A stretch of DNA of 64,000 nt from CAYRYU01 sp964428355 (GCA_964428355.1 CAYRYU010000019.1:16128-80127); one strand, 5' to 3'; shown: positions 33,376-42,612, numbered from the stretch's first letter. Made by a program: numbers and translations. The notes: generated from the letters alone by a model not told the origin.

Positions 33376-33618
33376 TCAGTGCTTCTTCTGGCCGTCGGTC
33401 AGGGTGGCATCCCACAGGTGGCGCTCGTCCTGCTCCGCCTTCCATGCCTTCGGATCGGCTCGGAGTTCCCCGAACGCTTCACTGGCTTCCTGAAGGAACC
33501 GTTGACGCCGGTATGCCTCGATGGCGGCATCGAGGACTTCTTGCATGGACTTGCCAGTATGGCGAGCCATTTCTTGAAGGATTCGGTGAGCGGGGGTACT
33601 GATTCTTGTCGTCGGCAT
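33376..33618 (-). CDS. ribbon-helix-helix antitoxin
   Basis: An 80-residue antitoxin for the MazF-type toxin. The N-terminal TTRISTPAHRILQEMARHTG followed by KSMQEVLDAAIEAYRRQRF is a ribbon-helix-helix DNA-binding domain; the acidic, flexible C-terminus (DPKAWKAEQDERHLWDA) would wrap the toxin. ATG 33618 has GAGGTG seven bases upstream and is preferred to GTG 33627. Such proteins repress their own promoter, and an inverted repeat lies just upstream (33638-33655). Confidence 0.85.
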   Translation of the reverse strand: MPTTRISTPAHRILQEMARHTGKSMQEVLDAAIEAYRRQRFLQEASEAFGELRADPKAWKAEQDERHLWDATLTDGQKKH

Positions 33619-33637
33619 GATGTTCACCTCACCCTAA

Positions 33638-33670
33638 GTAGGCATTTTTGTCTACAATTCTGTCAACAGA
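33638..33670 (-). promoter_or_regulatory. promoter/operator of the toxin-antitoxin pair
   Basis: GTAGGC attttt GTCTAC (33638-33655) is a near-perfect inverted repeat, one mismatch. On the minus strand TTGACA is just upstream. The repeat sits 20 bases before the antitoxin start, where a ribbon-helix-helix protein would bind to repress it. Confidence 0.5.
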
Positions 33671-33815
33671 GGAGTATACGGATCGGCAGTCAAACCCCAA
33701 CATTGCACCTTCGCCATATACAAAAGGACCGTTTGGCATCAATCCCGTGAACTTGACTATGTTGTTGCCTTTTTCAAACAACCGGGTCATTCTTTGATCA
33801 CGTGGGAGGTGGGGG

Positions 33816-33911
33816 ACGAATGCCGTCATCGCATATGCCCGCGTCAGTAAGGAAGAGCAGGTGACCCGAGGATTTTCCATCGAGGCTCAAAAGGAGCGCA
33901 TCCAGCGGAAC
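33816..33911 (+). pseudogene. 5' fragment of a serine recombinase gene
   Basis: The frame NAVIAYARVSKEEQVTRG, then FSIEAQKERIQR (from 33819) is the N-terminal part of a large serine recombinase, with the catalytic serine in ARVS. About 32 codons remain before homology is lost at the edge of the tRNA-Leu region. The codon before N is ACG where ATG is expected, and GGGAGGTGGGG precedes it, so the start was probably lost by one change. It is not functional. Confidence 0.75.
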
Positions 33912-33938
33912 CCCGGGTGGCACACTAAACTCAAGAAC

Positions 33939-33964
33939 CCCGATGAGAAGAGGCTCATCGGGGC
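33939..33964. terminator. hairpin after tRNA-Leu
   Basis: CCCCGATGAG pairs with CTCATCGGGG around a six-base loop. On the minus strand it lies 17 bases after the tRNA 3' end, preceded by a T-rich stretch. It may end tRNA transcription. Confidence 0.5.
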
Positions 33965-33980
33965 TCAAGAAAACGAAAAA

Positions 33981-34064
33981 TGCCGGAAGTCGGGGTCGAA
34001 CCGACATGCCCTTGCGGGCGCGGGATTTTGAGTCCCGTGCGTCTGCCTATTCCGCCATTCCGGC
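33981..34064 (-). tRNA. tRNA-Leu (CAA)
   Basis: An 84-base tRNA. The acceptor stem GCCGGAA pairs with TTCCGGC, with discriminator A as expected for leucine. The anticodon loop CTCAAAA gives CAA (codon UUG) between CGGGA and TCCCG. A long variable arm (GCGCCCGCAAGGGC) and T-arm TCGGTTCGACCCCGA are present. CCA is not encoded. A promoter precedes it. A serine recombinase remnant touches its 3' side and a degraded copy of its 3' half lies 1.1 kb away. Confidence 0.95.
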
Positions 34065-34074
34065 GTCGGCCCAA

Positions 34075-34103
34075 ATCCTAGCACAGCCTTCCCGGAAAAA
34101 CAA
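34075..34103 (-). promoter_or_regulatory. promoter of tRNA-Leu
   Basis: Minus-strand TTGTTT (34098-34103), 17-base spacer, TAGGAT (34075-34080). Transcription would begin a few bases before the tRNA 5' end at 34064. Confidence 0.5.
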
Positions 34104-34270
34104 CGGGTTGGGCCCGGAGATGATCAGGGACAAAAACCGTCAGGAAAACTCCAGATAAGGCGGACCTGGCGAAGCTCTGAGGAAGATCGGGCTCATCATT
34201 TGCACCACCTGCCATACATTTTTGGCATTCAACTCATTATCTATCCCTTTTCATTTTATGGTTTTCTGTT

Positions 34271-34480
34271 TTAATAAGAATCGAACCCTTTTGGAAGAGG
34301 GGTCTCCATCAAGGTGAAGCCCCCGGGTGCGACCTCCATACCTGCCGCCCGGAGTGCTTCCACCCTCTCATGCGAGGGCCCCATCGACCGGTTCTCCTTC
34401 CTCCACCTTACCGAGGAGTCGCAGCCTCGGCATTCGGGTGAATTCGAACTGGTCTTCATCGAGCATGAACAGATCCCCAT
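34271..34480 (-). CDS. small cysteine-containing protein, unknown
   Basis: A 69-residue possible protein from ATG 34480, preceded by GAGGGGAAGGGG. It has CSC near the start and CRGC at about 18, followed by GPSHERVEALRAAGMEVAPG and a conserved-looking PLPKGF end. It may be a zinc-knuckle protein. No family recognised. An AT-rich stretch (34195-34280), unlike the rest of the window, follows it. Confidence 0.4.
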   Translation of the reverse strand: MGICSCSMKTSSNSPECRGCDSSVRWRKENRSMGPSHERVEALRAAGMEVAPGGFTLMETPLPKGFDSY

Positions 34481-34504
34481 GATCCCCTTCCCCTCACTAC
34501 CCAA

Positions 34505-35054
34505 GGTCCTTCTCGTCCGTCAAAGCGGATTCAAAAATACCTCACTTCGATTGCCGATGCGACGTGCCTCCATTCAAGGGCCCGCGGAGTCATCTTCCTG
34601 AGCCCAAGCTCCGGCCTGTTCCCCGACCAGGTGTCATTCTCGGGAATGGCCTGCCCGCCCGAACCTGAATCCTTGCGGTTGCAGTGGGCGGACTCCACGG
34701 GATTCCTGAGGTCAGATCGCGGGAAACTCCCACTCCTTCCGGTAGGAAAACCTCTCCTGGAATTCGACGGCTGATCCCAAAGGCAGGGCTCGACCTCGGT
34801 ATTGCAACGCTGGGAGCACTTGCAGATCATTGCGGCTGGGTGTCCCCGCCGCAGGCGAAGGAAGCGTTCCCGGGCATTCCTGTCCTGGCAACCCGCACCA
34901 AGAACCAATCGCGATTTCAGGGCTACCAAAGCGGAATTGAAAAGTCATCCGATTTGGGGCAGAATCGAGAAATGCACGACATTCGTCAGCCCTTCCAGGG
35001 CAACACCCCGAAAGTCGTTTTCACTTCCGGGTTCAGAAATCGATTCCTGCCTTC
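34505..35054. other. stretch without a supported gene
   Basis: Open frames exist on both strands but none has a ribosome site, normal codon use or a recognisable motif. It may hold remnants from the tRNA-Leu integration region and upstream control of the next gene. I see no repeat or RNA gene in it. Confidence 0.5.
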
Positions 35055-36635
35055 ATGATCGGACGCGGTTCCCCACCGGACAAGGAAACCGGCCAGTCGC
35101 CCTGGACAGGATTCCTCGGGGGGATGATCTTCCTTGGTTACGTTTTTGCCTATCTTTCCCTGAAACTCAAATGGGACTTCACCGGCGGCCCGGCCGTGAC
35201 CGGCTGCTTTGCATATCTTCCTTTCTGGCGGGGAACCAGCGGGCTTCCCCGTGATTATCTCGATGTCCTCTTCTGCGTGGTTTTGTCCTTTCAGGGGATG
35301 GTGGCATGGGAGTCCTGCTCGAACCGCCTGGAAAGCTGGGCCACGGGGTTGATCTGCCTTTCAGGGGTTGCCGGGGCGTGGTTTCTGATCGGTGATGTCC
35401 AGGGCCTTGGGCCGGGCAGGGGGTTGCCCATCCTTGGCTGGGAGTTTTCACGCTTCGAAGCAGGGGGAGCCATCCAGTTGCTGCTCCTCTCACTTTTCCT
35501 TGTCGGCAACCTCGGACGGAACCTGGTGAGGGGAAAGCCCGCACCAGTCATACCCTTCCGGCGCGCCCTGTTCTCGGGCTTTTCACGTTGGGTTTCGGGG
35601 GGACTGCTTTTTCTCGTCTTGTTGTGGACTGTCCAGTTCGTTTTCCCGCACACCGACCGGGATCAGGATTTCGTCTCCCCGACATGGGGGTTGCTCTTCC
35701 AGGCTTACGTGCTTTTCGGACTTCCGTACTGCGTCCTCACGGTCGCGCTCTTCAAGGGGTTCGGCGAAGACCGGCGGGATCCCGGACTCATGACATCCCT
35801 TGCAATCCGGCGTCTTTTCAGGTTCTCGATGGGCAGGCCCCGTTCCTCGCCAGGGCCATTTTTCCGCCACCGCTTCATGACGTTCCTGATGCGCGACTAT
35901 GCCGTCAAGGTCTTCTTCGGATCGGTGATGACGATGTTCCTTTTCTCAACGTGGCGAAGCCTCGCGAAGAGAGCCCTCCTTCCGTTCTTCAGAGGGGATG
36001 TGGACCTCTCCCCGAACGATTTCATCTCGATGGCCATCGGTTCCCTTATCCTGACCGACGTTGCACTGGGCCTGATCGGTTACCTGGGAGCTTCGAGGTG
36101 GCTGGGGAACAAGTCCTCCAGCGTCGAGGACACATGGAAGGGGTGGCTTGCCGCATTGATCTGTTACCCGCCCCTTTCGCTCCTTCCGGAACTCCTTTTC
36201 CTCAATTGGTTCCACCAGGGAGCGACGGGCTTCCTCGGGATCAGCGCGACCGAAAGCCAGTTCCTGCCAAAAATGGAGCAATACGTCCAGAACTGGGCTT
36301 TGATCCAGGGAGTCGTCGAGATCGCCTTCCTTTCCATCTACGTCTGGGCAACTGCCTCATTCGGCCTGCGCTTCAGCAACCTGACAAACCGGGGGATAAT
36401 CACCGGGGGGCCGTATGCCTTCGTCCGTCACCCGGCCTACATCGCAAAGAGCCTCTCCTGGTGGTTCAGCTGCCTCGGGGGAAGGGCTCTCCTGGGGGAA
36501 CTGGTGCTGCTGGCTTTCCTGAACGTAGTTTATTACGCCAGGGCGGTAACCGAGGAAGCACATCTATCCCGGGATCCGGAGTACCGGCTCTACTGCGAGA
36601 AGGTGAAATTCCGTTTCATCCCCGGAATCTGGTGA
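35055..36635 (+). CDS. polytopic membrane protein with ICMT/phospholipid methyltransferase-like C-terminus
   Basis: A 526-residue protein with about ten membrane segments. The C-terminal 130 residues follow the isoprenylcysteine/phospholipid methyltransferase pattern (FSNLTNRGIITGGPYAFVRH, PAYIAKSLSWWF, then EEAHLSRDPEYRLYCEKVKF). In related enzymes the RHP and E-Y motifs bind S-adenosylmethionine. The N-terminal 350 residues are unlike those enzymes and unrecognised, so this is a membrane fusion or an extended family. ATG 35055 lacks a strong ribosome site; ATG 35124 after GGGGGG is an alternative. Substrate unknown. Confidence 0.7.
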   Translation: MIGRGSPPDKETGQSPWTGFLGGMIFLGYVFAYLSLKLKWDFTGGPAVTGCFAYLPFWRGTSGLPRDYLDVLFCVVLSFQGMVAWESCSNRLESWATGLICLSGVAGAWFLIGDVQGLGPGRGLPILGWEFSRFEAGGAIQLLLLSLFLVGNLGRNLVRGKPAPVIPFRRALFSGFSRWVSGGLLFLVLLWTVQFVFPHTDRDQDFVSPTWGLLFQAYVLFGLPYCVLTVALFKGFGEDRRDPGLMTSLAIRRLFRFSMGRPRSSPGPFFRHRFMTFLMRDYAVKVFFGSVMTMFLFSTWRSLAKRALLPFFRGDVDLSPNDFISMAIGSLILTDVALGLIGYLGASRWLGNKSSSVEDTWKGWLAALICYPPLSLLPELLFLNWFHQGATGFLGISATESQFLPKMEQYVQNWALIQGVVEIAFLSIYVWATASFGLRFSNLTNRGIITGGPYAFVRHPAYIAKSLSWWFSCLGGRALLGELVLLAFLNVVYYARAVTEEAHLSRDPEYRLYCEKVKFRFIPGIW

Positions 36636-36719
36636 ACCTGGATCCCGTGGGTCGATGCGCAGGAAAGGCTTGCAAAGGCACCGTCGGAAGAAAGAGCGTC
36701 AGGCCTGGCGGCAAGCGGT

Positions 36720-38636
36720 TCAGGGGGAAACCCGAAAGGGATTCACTCCCTTTGCGGCCAGGATATACCAAGCCGCGGCTCCGATGTGCCCGCGCCTGTA
36801 CAAGAGCCAACCGCTGAAGCCCGTGGTCACCGCATCCCGCGAGGCGGCAGGAAGTGCCCCATCCTCGGCTTCGATCACCTTTGCGAATTCCGCCTCGAGT
36901 GAGGTGACCCGGGCGGTATCATTTTTCTTCTTAAGTGCGAGAAGCATGTGCGCCGTGCCTTCATACCAGATTCCGTCGGGAATCGGTTCCTTCTCGTATT
37001 TCGCATTGAAGTCGTAACCCCATTCCACCTTGTTATTGTTCTCCACAAAATCCAGCGCCCCCGAGTATTCGGGATGATCGGACCCGAGCGCAAGGTACGC
37101 CCACGCCTGGACATCCTCGGGAACGACCTGGGTGTTGGGGGTCACGTAGTCATCCAGGGTCCCGGTATAGAAATAGCTGCCGGAAGCGTTCCACATCGAC
37201 TCCACGAACTTCCGGGCGTGGGCCGCCCGAGCCCGCCACGCGGCGTCATTTGTGGCATTGTACAATTTGCTGAAAGCGACATAAACGTCGATGTTGGGCT
37301 CTGTCGCCTTGAACCGGAGGATGTTGTTCGTGGCAGAGGCCCCCGTCTCGATACCCCCAAGGTAGCCGCCGTTGGGGGAATCGTGCCTCAGGTTCGTTTC
37401 GATCCAGTCCCCGATTCTCCTGGCCGCGGCAACGTAAGCCGGGTTCGGGCTCTTCTCGTTGCACGCCAGGAGGGCGATACAGGCCCACGCCATATTCCCG
37501 GGGTGATGCGCTAGCTCCGGCTGGATCTCGGTCCAAAGCGCGGAATCGGAGTTGTACCACCCAGGATATCTTGCCACATCCTTCTTCGAGTTGGCGATCC
37601 AGCCCGGGGGAACCTGAAGGTCCCCGCCGGTGTACCAGTCGATCAGCCGGCCGTCGGAAAAGTTTCGGTCATTGTTCTGCACTATCACGATGGCATCGGC
37701 GATCAGCCTTGCCTTCTCGTCCTCGCCCAGCGCCAGGAAAGCGAGGCAGAGCAGGGCCTGGTCATAGAGGCTCGCGGCGCTCCGGAACATCCTGTCCATG
37801 GCCAGGGCGTCTCCCGGCTTGTACGAAACCGAGAAATGGGGCAGATTGGCCATGGACTTCTCGTACCTCATGTGGTCAAGATAGAAGGTGATTGACTTTC
37901 CCCCGTTATCCTTCGCGCTGGCGGACCAGCCGAATCCCCGGAGAACATATGACAGGTCACACGGCGTCAGGTCGATCTCGATCTGTTGCCACCCGGATGC
38001 CAAAGTAACCAAACCTGTACTTGTCTTTCCCGAGGAGTCCGGATTCGTACACCCCGGAAGGGGGAGCCCGGTATTCTGGTCTCTTCCAAGCCCGAGGCAG
38101 TAGAACTCGACCTTCTCCCCGCCCTTTGCACCCCTGGCCCAGAACGAAAGCTTCGTGGGCTTCGGGCTTCCGCCCAGGTTCACTCCGGCTTCCGGGACTG
38201 TCCCCCAGTTGATCTGGCTGCCGCCGGAGGCAGGGAAGATACCGTTCAGCCACTGATATCCCCCCCAATTGTCCCCCGCAACGTTCGAAAGAAGGCCGCA
38301 CTTGATGCAGGTGAGACCTGCTTTCACGGCCTCCTTCCAGGAAAGGTCCATCGCCGGAACGAGGTCCTCGGTTCCCGATCCGGCAAGCTTGTTCACGACG
38401 ACGAAATGGTTTCCGGGCTCGTCGAAATCCCTGTACACGAAAAACGCTTCGTGGTATTGGTCGAACATCCCCGATACCCATTTCGAAACGGCGGCGACCG
38501 ATCCCTCATTTGAATACTGCGTCGGGCCTGTTATGGCGACACCTCCTCCGCTGCCACCCCCTCCACCGCAACCCTGGATTCCAAGCGCGACCACCAGGAA
38601 AAGAGCCGCCGTGAACCTTGCACAACCGCTTTTCAT
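36720..38636 (-). CDS. lipoprotein with six-hairpin (alpha/alpha) glycosidase-like domain
   Basis: A 638-residue predicted lipoprotein (ALFLVVALGIQGCGGGG; lipid on the Cys). Residues 60-290 form a beta-sandwich, carbohydrate-binding in style (LASGWQQIEIDLTPCDLSY, FYLDHMRYEKS). From about 300 the sequence is helical with repeated AWACIALLACNE, ARRIGDWIETNLRHD, AWRARAAHARKFVESMW and WAYLALGSDHPEYSGALDFV, fitting an (alpha/alpha)6 barrel as in several glycosidases. ATG 38636 follows GGGGAGGAAAGAGGA. It starts 16 bases after the PKD-lipoprotein stop, so the two form an operon, perhaps for surface glycan use; the sugar is unknown. Confidence 0.7.
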   Translation of the reverse strand: MKSGCARFTAALFLVVALGIQGCGGGGGSGGGVAITGPTQYSNEGSVAAVSKWVSGMFDQYHEAFFVYRDFDEPGNHFVVVNKLAGSGTEDLVPAMDLSWKEAVKAGLTCIKCGLLSNVAGDNWGGYQWLNGIFPASGGSQINWGTVPEAGVNLGGSPKPTKLSFWARGAKGGEKVEFYCLGLGRDQNTGLPLPGCTNPDSSGKTSTGLVTLASGWQQIEIDLTPCDLSYVLRGFGWSASAKDNGGKSITFYLDHMRYEKSMANLPHFSVSYKPGDALAMDRMFRSAASLYDQALLCLAFLALGEDEKARLIADAIVIVQNNDRNFSDGRLIDWYTGGDLQVPPGWIANSKKDVARYPGWYNSDSALWTEIQPELAHHPGNMAWACIALLACNEKSPNPAYVAAARRIGDWIETNLRHDSPNGGYLGGIETGASATNNILRFKATEPNIDVYVAFSKLYNATNDAAWRARAAHARKFVESMWNASGSYFYTGTLDDYVTPNTQVVPEDVQAWAYLALGSDHPEYSGALDFVENNNKVEWGYDFNAKYEKEPIPDGIWYEGTAHMLLALKKKNDTARVTSLEAEFAKVIEAEDGALPAASRDAVTTGFSGWLLYRRGHIGAAAWYILAAKGVNPFRVSP

Positions 38637-38652
38637 TCCTCTTTCCTCCCCG

Positions 38653-41490
38653 TCAAAAATCCCCATCCGAGATCCGGACCGTTTTCGGCCCGCTTCTTGC
38701 CGTCTTCCCGTTCGCATAGCACGCGACCACGGCGAAGGTATAGGATTCACCCCATTCCAGGCCCCCGATCGTCACAGATGTTTCCGTTGTCGGGGTAGTT
38801 GTTCGGGCGTCTTCCGCCAGAACCGTTCCTTTCGAATACACCACTTCGTATCCCGGTGCCCAGACCACCTCTTCCCACCGACAGACGACGGTCTGGCCCG
38901 CGGGGGAAACCTCGAAGGATGCGAGCTGGGGAGGCGGGGGAGCCTCCGAAAGCCGGAATCGGTAGCGGTATGAGCGGATGATCCGGTCGCTCGAGAGGGC
39001 GAAGGACCCGTTATCGTCGTTTGAATCCACACTCACCTCCGCCCGGGCTGTGGCCCGCAGGAGAAGGTTGTCCAGAATCGTGATCTCGACGGTCGGGGCA
39101 TTCGGTTTCCATTGGTTGAATCCCCCCTCGATCGAGGCCTTCGACGTCAGAACAAAAGTCTCGGTGGGTATGATCCAACCGAACTTCGCAGGGAAAAGGG
39201 ATTCCCCGACACGGACCCCGGAGAAGTCGAAATCGTTTTCCCCGATCCAGTGCGTGGTTACCTTTACCGCCTCGAACGAGGTGCTTGCTATGCCGGCATC
39301 GGTTCCAAGTTCCGGGTTTCCCGAGATTTCAAGCGATACTTCCCCCTCGAGCCCGCTCAGCGAAGGCGGGTGGAGCCTAATCTCGCCAGAGGCTGTCAGG
39401 ATCGATGCTGTCGTTGCAGCAGAGTATCGGATCACCAGATCGGGAGTCGCGATATGGCACGAAAGGTTTCCGATGGCCATGTAACCGGAAAACGTTCCGC
39501 TCGCCAGCCTGAAGCATGGAGCGACGTTTATCGCCGACCCCCAGGCCCCAAGCTCCCGCGAAGGGACCGCGTTCATGTGACAGTCATGCTTGTAGAGCTG
39601 GACGCGCTTTCTCCAATCATCGTCCGGAAAGACAAAATAGATTTCGAGGGGCTCCGGACCGGTTTCATTCTTGACCTCCCACTTTCCATCGGAAAAGAGC
39701 TTGATCGGAAGGGAAAGGGAGGAGGAAGCGCAGGCACCCCTTGAGTCCCGGACGTTCAAGGTGACCGTCGCGGGCCCCGCTTCCGATGGGCATCGCCAAA
39801 CCGCTTCGGATGCGTTCGCCAATGAGACCGAACCCCGTGAGACCGACCAATCGAAACTGCACGCGTCCCCGTCAGGATCGGTGACCGACCCCTGGAGATG
39901 AACCTCCTGGCCCGCAACCGGAAGGGAGGTATCGGCACGGATCGAGACGAAGGGGGCAAGATCCCAGGCTCCTGAAGCCGGTTTCAGAGAGAGGGGAACG
40001 GATTTTCCCAGAACCCTCCCGAGTAAATCAACACGGTCAACCCTTGCCACAATGGTTATCCCCGGGGGGAACGTCGCGACGAAAGGCGGGGCGGGCCAGG
40101 AAATGGGGCCCACGTCATCCAGATCGGGAAAGCCGCTCGCTATCCTGACCCGGTATTCCCAGGAATCGGAAGCGGTCTCCCAGGCGAGGCGGAGACTGCC
40201 GCCCCCGGTCAGGATCCCCCAGATCTTGAACCCCGCTGATGCCATTCCGGAAGCTTCGGTACCAGTCGGATTCAGATGGTAGAGCCTCTCCTCCCCAGTG
40301 ACCGGATCCAGGAGAACGACGGTGCCGCTTCCGAGAAAGGAAATGACCGTCGGCCCGGAACCCCAACCTTCGAACGAATCCGCAAGGGCGGCAAGATCAC
40401 CCGCTCCCGCGTTCCCCTGAGGATCGCTCGAGACATTTCCCGACCACTGGAAAATCCTCGGATCACCACCCCCCTTCAGACTGCAATCGCCGATCCTGAG
40501 CGCTCCCCCGGGGATGAAATCGATCTGGTCCAGCCTACGCCCCGAACGGACGAGAAAGGCCTGGACGTTCAGGGAGGATGTTTCGACCCTGGCAATTCCG
40601 TAGGCCGAACCCGACGCCGAGAACCCGACAAGCCCCCACCCGCCGGCTCCCTGCTTCAGTATCCTTTCGAACCGCAAACCCGGATGCTGCCCAATGCTGG
40701 TATTCTGCAGAATCGATGTCGAGGCTGTCAGGTTGGAGTCCACCCGAATCTTTTCTCCGTCCGAGGCAATCTCGAGTTTTCCGTAAGAGAACCCTTGGGG
40801 AATCATGTTTCCCAGAAAGGCATTCAGTGTCTCCAGGTGGGAAAAGCGGGAATACGGTCGCGGTACCGACCGGAGCGCGCAGAGGAAATCATTGGCGAGA
40901 AAAGGCCGGAAGGGAATCTCCGGAATCAGACCCTGGGAACTGGCGGCCCCCATCGCCCGGGCCATGATGTCGCTGGGGTGGCCACACCCCTTTGGACTGA
41001 GCTCCACCAAGTTGTTTCCCGGGATCAGGTCCGCGACACCGTGGAACTCGGTTTTCCCCCCGATCGATCCGTTTTCGATGGCGAGCTCGGCAATGATTGG
41101 AAGAGCGGGAATGGTGTCGAAGGAAAAAGACGCCGCCCCATCCGTAACCTTGGTCTCCTTCCTGAGCGTCGTCACCCTGCCTTCCGCGTTGGAAAAAAGC
41201 AGGGACAGTTGGATCTTTACCACCGCCGACGTTCCGCCATCCATCCTGATCGCGGGAACGAGTCGGGTGGAAATGCCTGGTCCTTTTTCCGGAATCACTA
41301 TTTTCAACTCGATGCGGGCGGTTCCGGTGTTCATGTCCGGGGGCAGCCACCGGGCGGAGTCCCCGGGAAAGCCGGAAAAGAGACACCCGACGATGCCCAG
41401 GGTGAAGCATAGCGCAAAGATGAGCATTGGAAAGCGAACCAACCAGTTTCCCGAGCCATGCGGTCGTCCGGTTTCCATTTCTTCCTCCAT
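38653..41490 (-). CDS. large lipoprotein with PKD-like and fibronectin III-like domains
   Basis: A 945-residue exported lipoprotein (lipobox TLGIVGC). The first 440 residues are beta-rich and unrecognised. A PKD-like domain lies near 510-600 (PVAGQEVHLQGSVTDPDGDA, then AGPATVTLNVRDSRG). A fibronectin III-like domain ends the protein (VVCRWEEVVWAPGYEVVYSK, LEWGESYTFAVVACYANGK). These domains bind protein or sugar outside the cell. The first ATG is 41490; ATG 41478 with GGAGGAAG in front is an equally good start. The gene leads the operon with the six-hairpin lipoprotein. Confidence 0.75.
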   Translation of the reverse strand: MEEEMETGRPHGSGNWLVRFPMLIFALCFTLGIVGCLFSGFPGDSARWLPPDMNTGTARIELKIVIPEKGPGISTRLVPAIRMDGGTSAVVKIQLSLLFSNAEGRVTTLRKETKVTDGAASFSFDTIPALPIIAELAIENGSIGGKTEFHGVADLIPGNNLVELSPKGCGHPSDIMARAMGAASSQGLIPEIPFRPFLANDFLCALRSVPRPYSRFSHLETLNAFLGNMIPQGFSYGKLEIASDGEKIRVDSNLTASTSILQNTSIGQHPGLRFERILKQGAGGWGLVGFSASGSAYGIARVETSSLNVQAFLVRSGRRLDQIDFIPGGALRIGDCSLKGGGDPRIFQWSGNVSSDPQGNAGAGDLAALADSFEGWGSGPTVISFLGSGTVVLLDPVTGEERLYHLNPTGTEASGMASAGFKIWGILTGGGSLRLAWETASDSWEYRVRIASGFPDLDDVGPISWPAPPFVATFPPGITIVARVDRVDLLGRVLGKSVPLSLKPASGAWDLAPFVSIRADTSLPVAGQEVHLQGSVTDPDGDACSFDWSVSRGSVSLANASEAVWRCPSEAGPATVTLNVRDSRGACASSSLSLPIKLFSDGKWEVKNETGPEPLEIYFVFPDDDWRKRVQLYKHDCHMNAVPSRELGAWGSAINVAPCFRLASGTFSGYMAIGNLSCHIATPDLVIRYSAATTASILTASGEIRLHPPSLSGLEGEVSLEISGNPELGTDAGIASTSFEAVKVTTHWIGENDFDFSGVRVGESLFPAKFGWIIPTETFVLTSKASIEGGFNQWKPNAPTVEITILDNLLLRATARAEVSVDSNDDNGSFALSSDRIIRSYRYRFRLSEAPPPPQLASFEVSPAGQTVVCRWEEVVWAPGYEVVYSKGTVLAEDARTTTPTTETSVTIGGLEWGESYTFAVVACYANGKTARSGPKTVRISDGDF

Positions 41491-41741
41491 TCTTCGTTTT
41501 TTGTCGTGGTCAATCCCGCCGCCCTTCTTTTGGCGGCCTTTGGGAAAAACGACGCCTGGTCGCCCTCCTCGGGCTGCCTTCCGCCGGTCCCAACCGTGGG
41601 AAATGGGGAAACGGACGTTCGACCTTGTCAGGATGACGCGATCAACTCACGGAAGTTTTTCTTGTACTTTCTACCTGGTTAGTGCTATCTGCAAGCCGCA
41701 TCGGGCTTTGAAAAAACGGTTTGTGGGGCTCCGAAGACCCT

Positions 41742-42164
41742 TCAGGGCTCCCAGACCTTTTTCTGGTGCGATTCGTCTTCCCACTCGACGCGGTAGGTCT
41801 TCACGATGACAACCACGAAATTCGGGTCATCGGGGCTCTTGAAATAACCCTTCAGAGCGTCGGTCCAGAACGCATGACGGATCTTCTCGGAATCGGCCAC
41901 TTCGGCGCGGCCCTGGATCTGAACATAGGACCCCATGGTCTCGGACTCCATGTCACCCAACGTGATGTGGACCTCGGGATTCTTCTTGATCTGGGCTACC
42001 TTGCGGGAGTTGCGGAAGGTGGCGAACCTGATGCAGAGATCCTTGTCGGGGGAACAGGATACGAATCGCGCCCAGGGCTTTCCGTCCTCAGTGATTGTCG
42101 CGAAGATGCCGAGAGGGTTTTTCTCGATGAGGTGGAAGATCTTGTCCTTCAGGCTTTGGCTCAT
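41742..42164 (-). CDS. pyridoxamine 5'-phosphate oxidase-like flavin-binding protein
   Basis: A 140-residue split-barrel FMN-binding protein of the pyridoxamine-phosphate-oxidase-like group. The pattern NPLGIFATITEDGKPWARFV, then SRKVAQIKKNPEVHITLGD and YVQIQGRAEVADSEKIRHAF, is typical of the general-stress members rather than of true PdxH. AGGAGG precedes ATG 42164. It is cytoplasmic, probably a dimer; the electron partner is unknown. Confidence 0.82.
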   Translation of the reverse strand: MSQSLKDKIFHLIEKNPLGIFATITEDGKPWARFVSCSPDKDLCIRFATFRNSRKVAQIKKNPEVHITLGDMESETMGSYVQIQGRAEVADSEKIRHAFWTDALKGYFKSPDDPNFVVVIVKTYRVEWEDESHQKKVWEP

Positions 42165-42209
42165 TTGGGGGTTCCTCCTTGGATCTAAGACGATTTGGGA
42201 TCCTATGCT

Positions 42210-42581
42210 TCAGAACGTGATCACTTCGTACCCGCGGGCAAGGAATGAAGCGAGGCTAGTATGGCCATCAAGTTTGGAAATCAGCGAGATTTTCTTCTCC
42301 GCCATCCAGGGGCTGATGTCATCTCCAGCGCCCGCGTCGGAACATCCCTTGCAGGCCGCAGCGCAGGCCCCGGCGATGAGGGATTTCTCGACAGCCGCGG
42401 TAAGAAGAGGCCTGAAGGATTCTTCCTCCTCGTACAACTTTCTCGTGGCACGAGTCGCGGCCCCCTCGATAAGGATTTGGATATCCTGCCCAGCCTTCGC
42501 TGCCTCAAGCGCGTAATGAAATGCATGCTTCAGCCGACAGTCATCACCAGCGAATATCAAGAAGAGAATTTTCCTTTTCAT
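42210..42581 (-). CDS. DsrE-like protein
   Basis: A 123-residue protein of the DsrE/DsrF-like type. The Rossmann-like fold is seen as ILFLIFAGDDCRLKHAFHYA, then DIQILIEGAAT and a Cys-rich segment GACAAACKGCSDAGAG, followed by ARGYEVITF at the end. DsrE-like proteins carry sulfur or small ligands. Here there are four Cys within 20 residues, which supports sulfur handling as inference. The gene stands alone between the oxidase-like and hydrolase genes. Confidence 0.65.
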   Translation of the reverse strand: MKRKILFLIFAGDDCRLKHAFHYALEAAKAGQDIQILIEGAATRATRKLYEEEESFRPLLTAAVEKSLIAGACAAACKGCSDAGAGDDISPWMAEKKISLISKLDGHTSLASFLARGYEVITF

Positions 42582-42612
42582 GCAGGAATGATAACCGTTC
42601 CCATGGAGATTT

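Noticed and set aside
33629..33880. An 83-codon minus-strand frame beside the antitoxin
   Set aside because: It overlaps the recombinase remnant and the antitoxin promoter and has no recognisable motif.
34505..35054. Several open frames of 80-130 codons
   Set aside because: No ribosome site, motif or coding-like composition in any.
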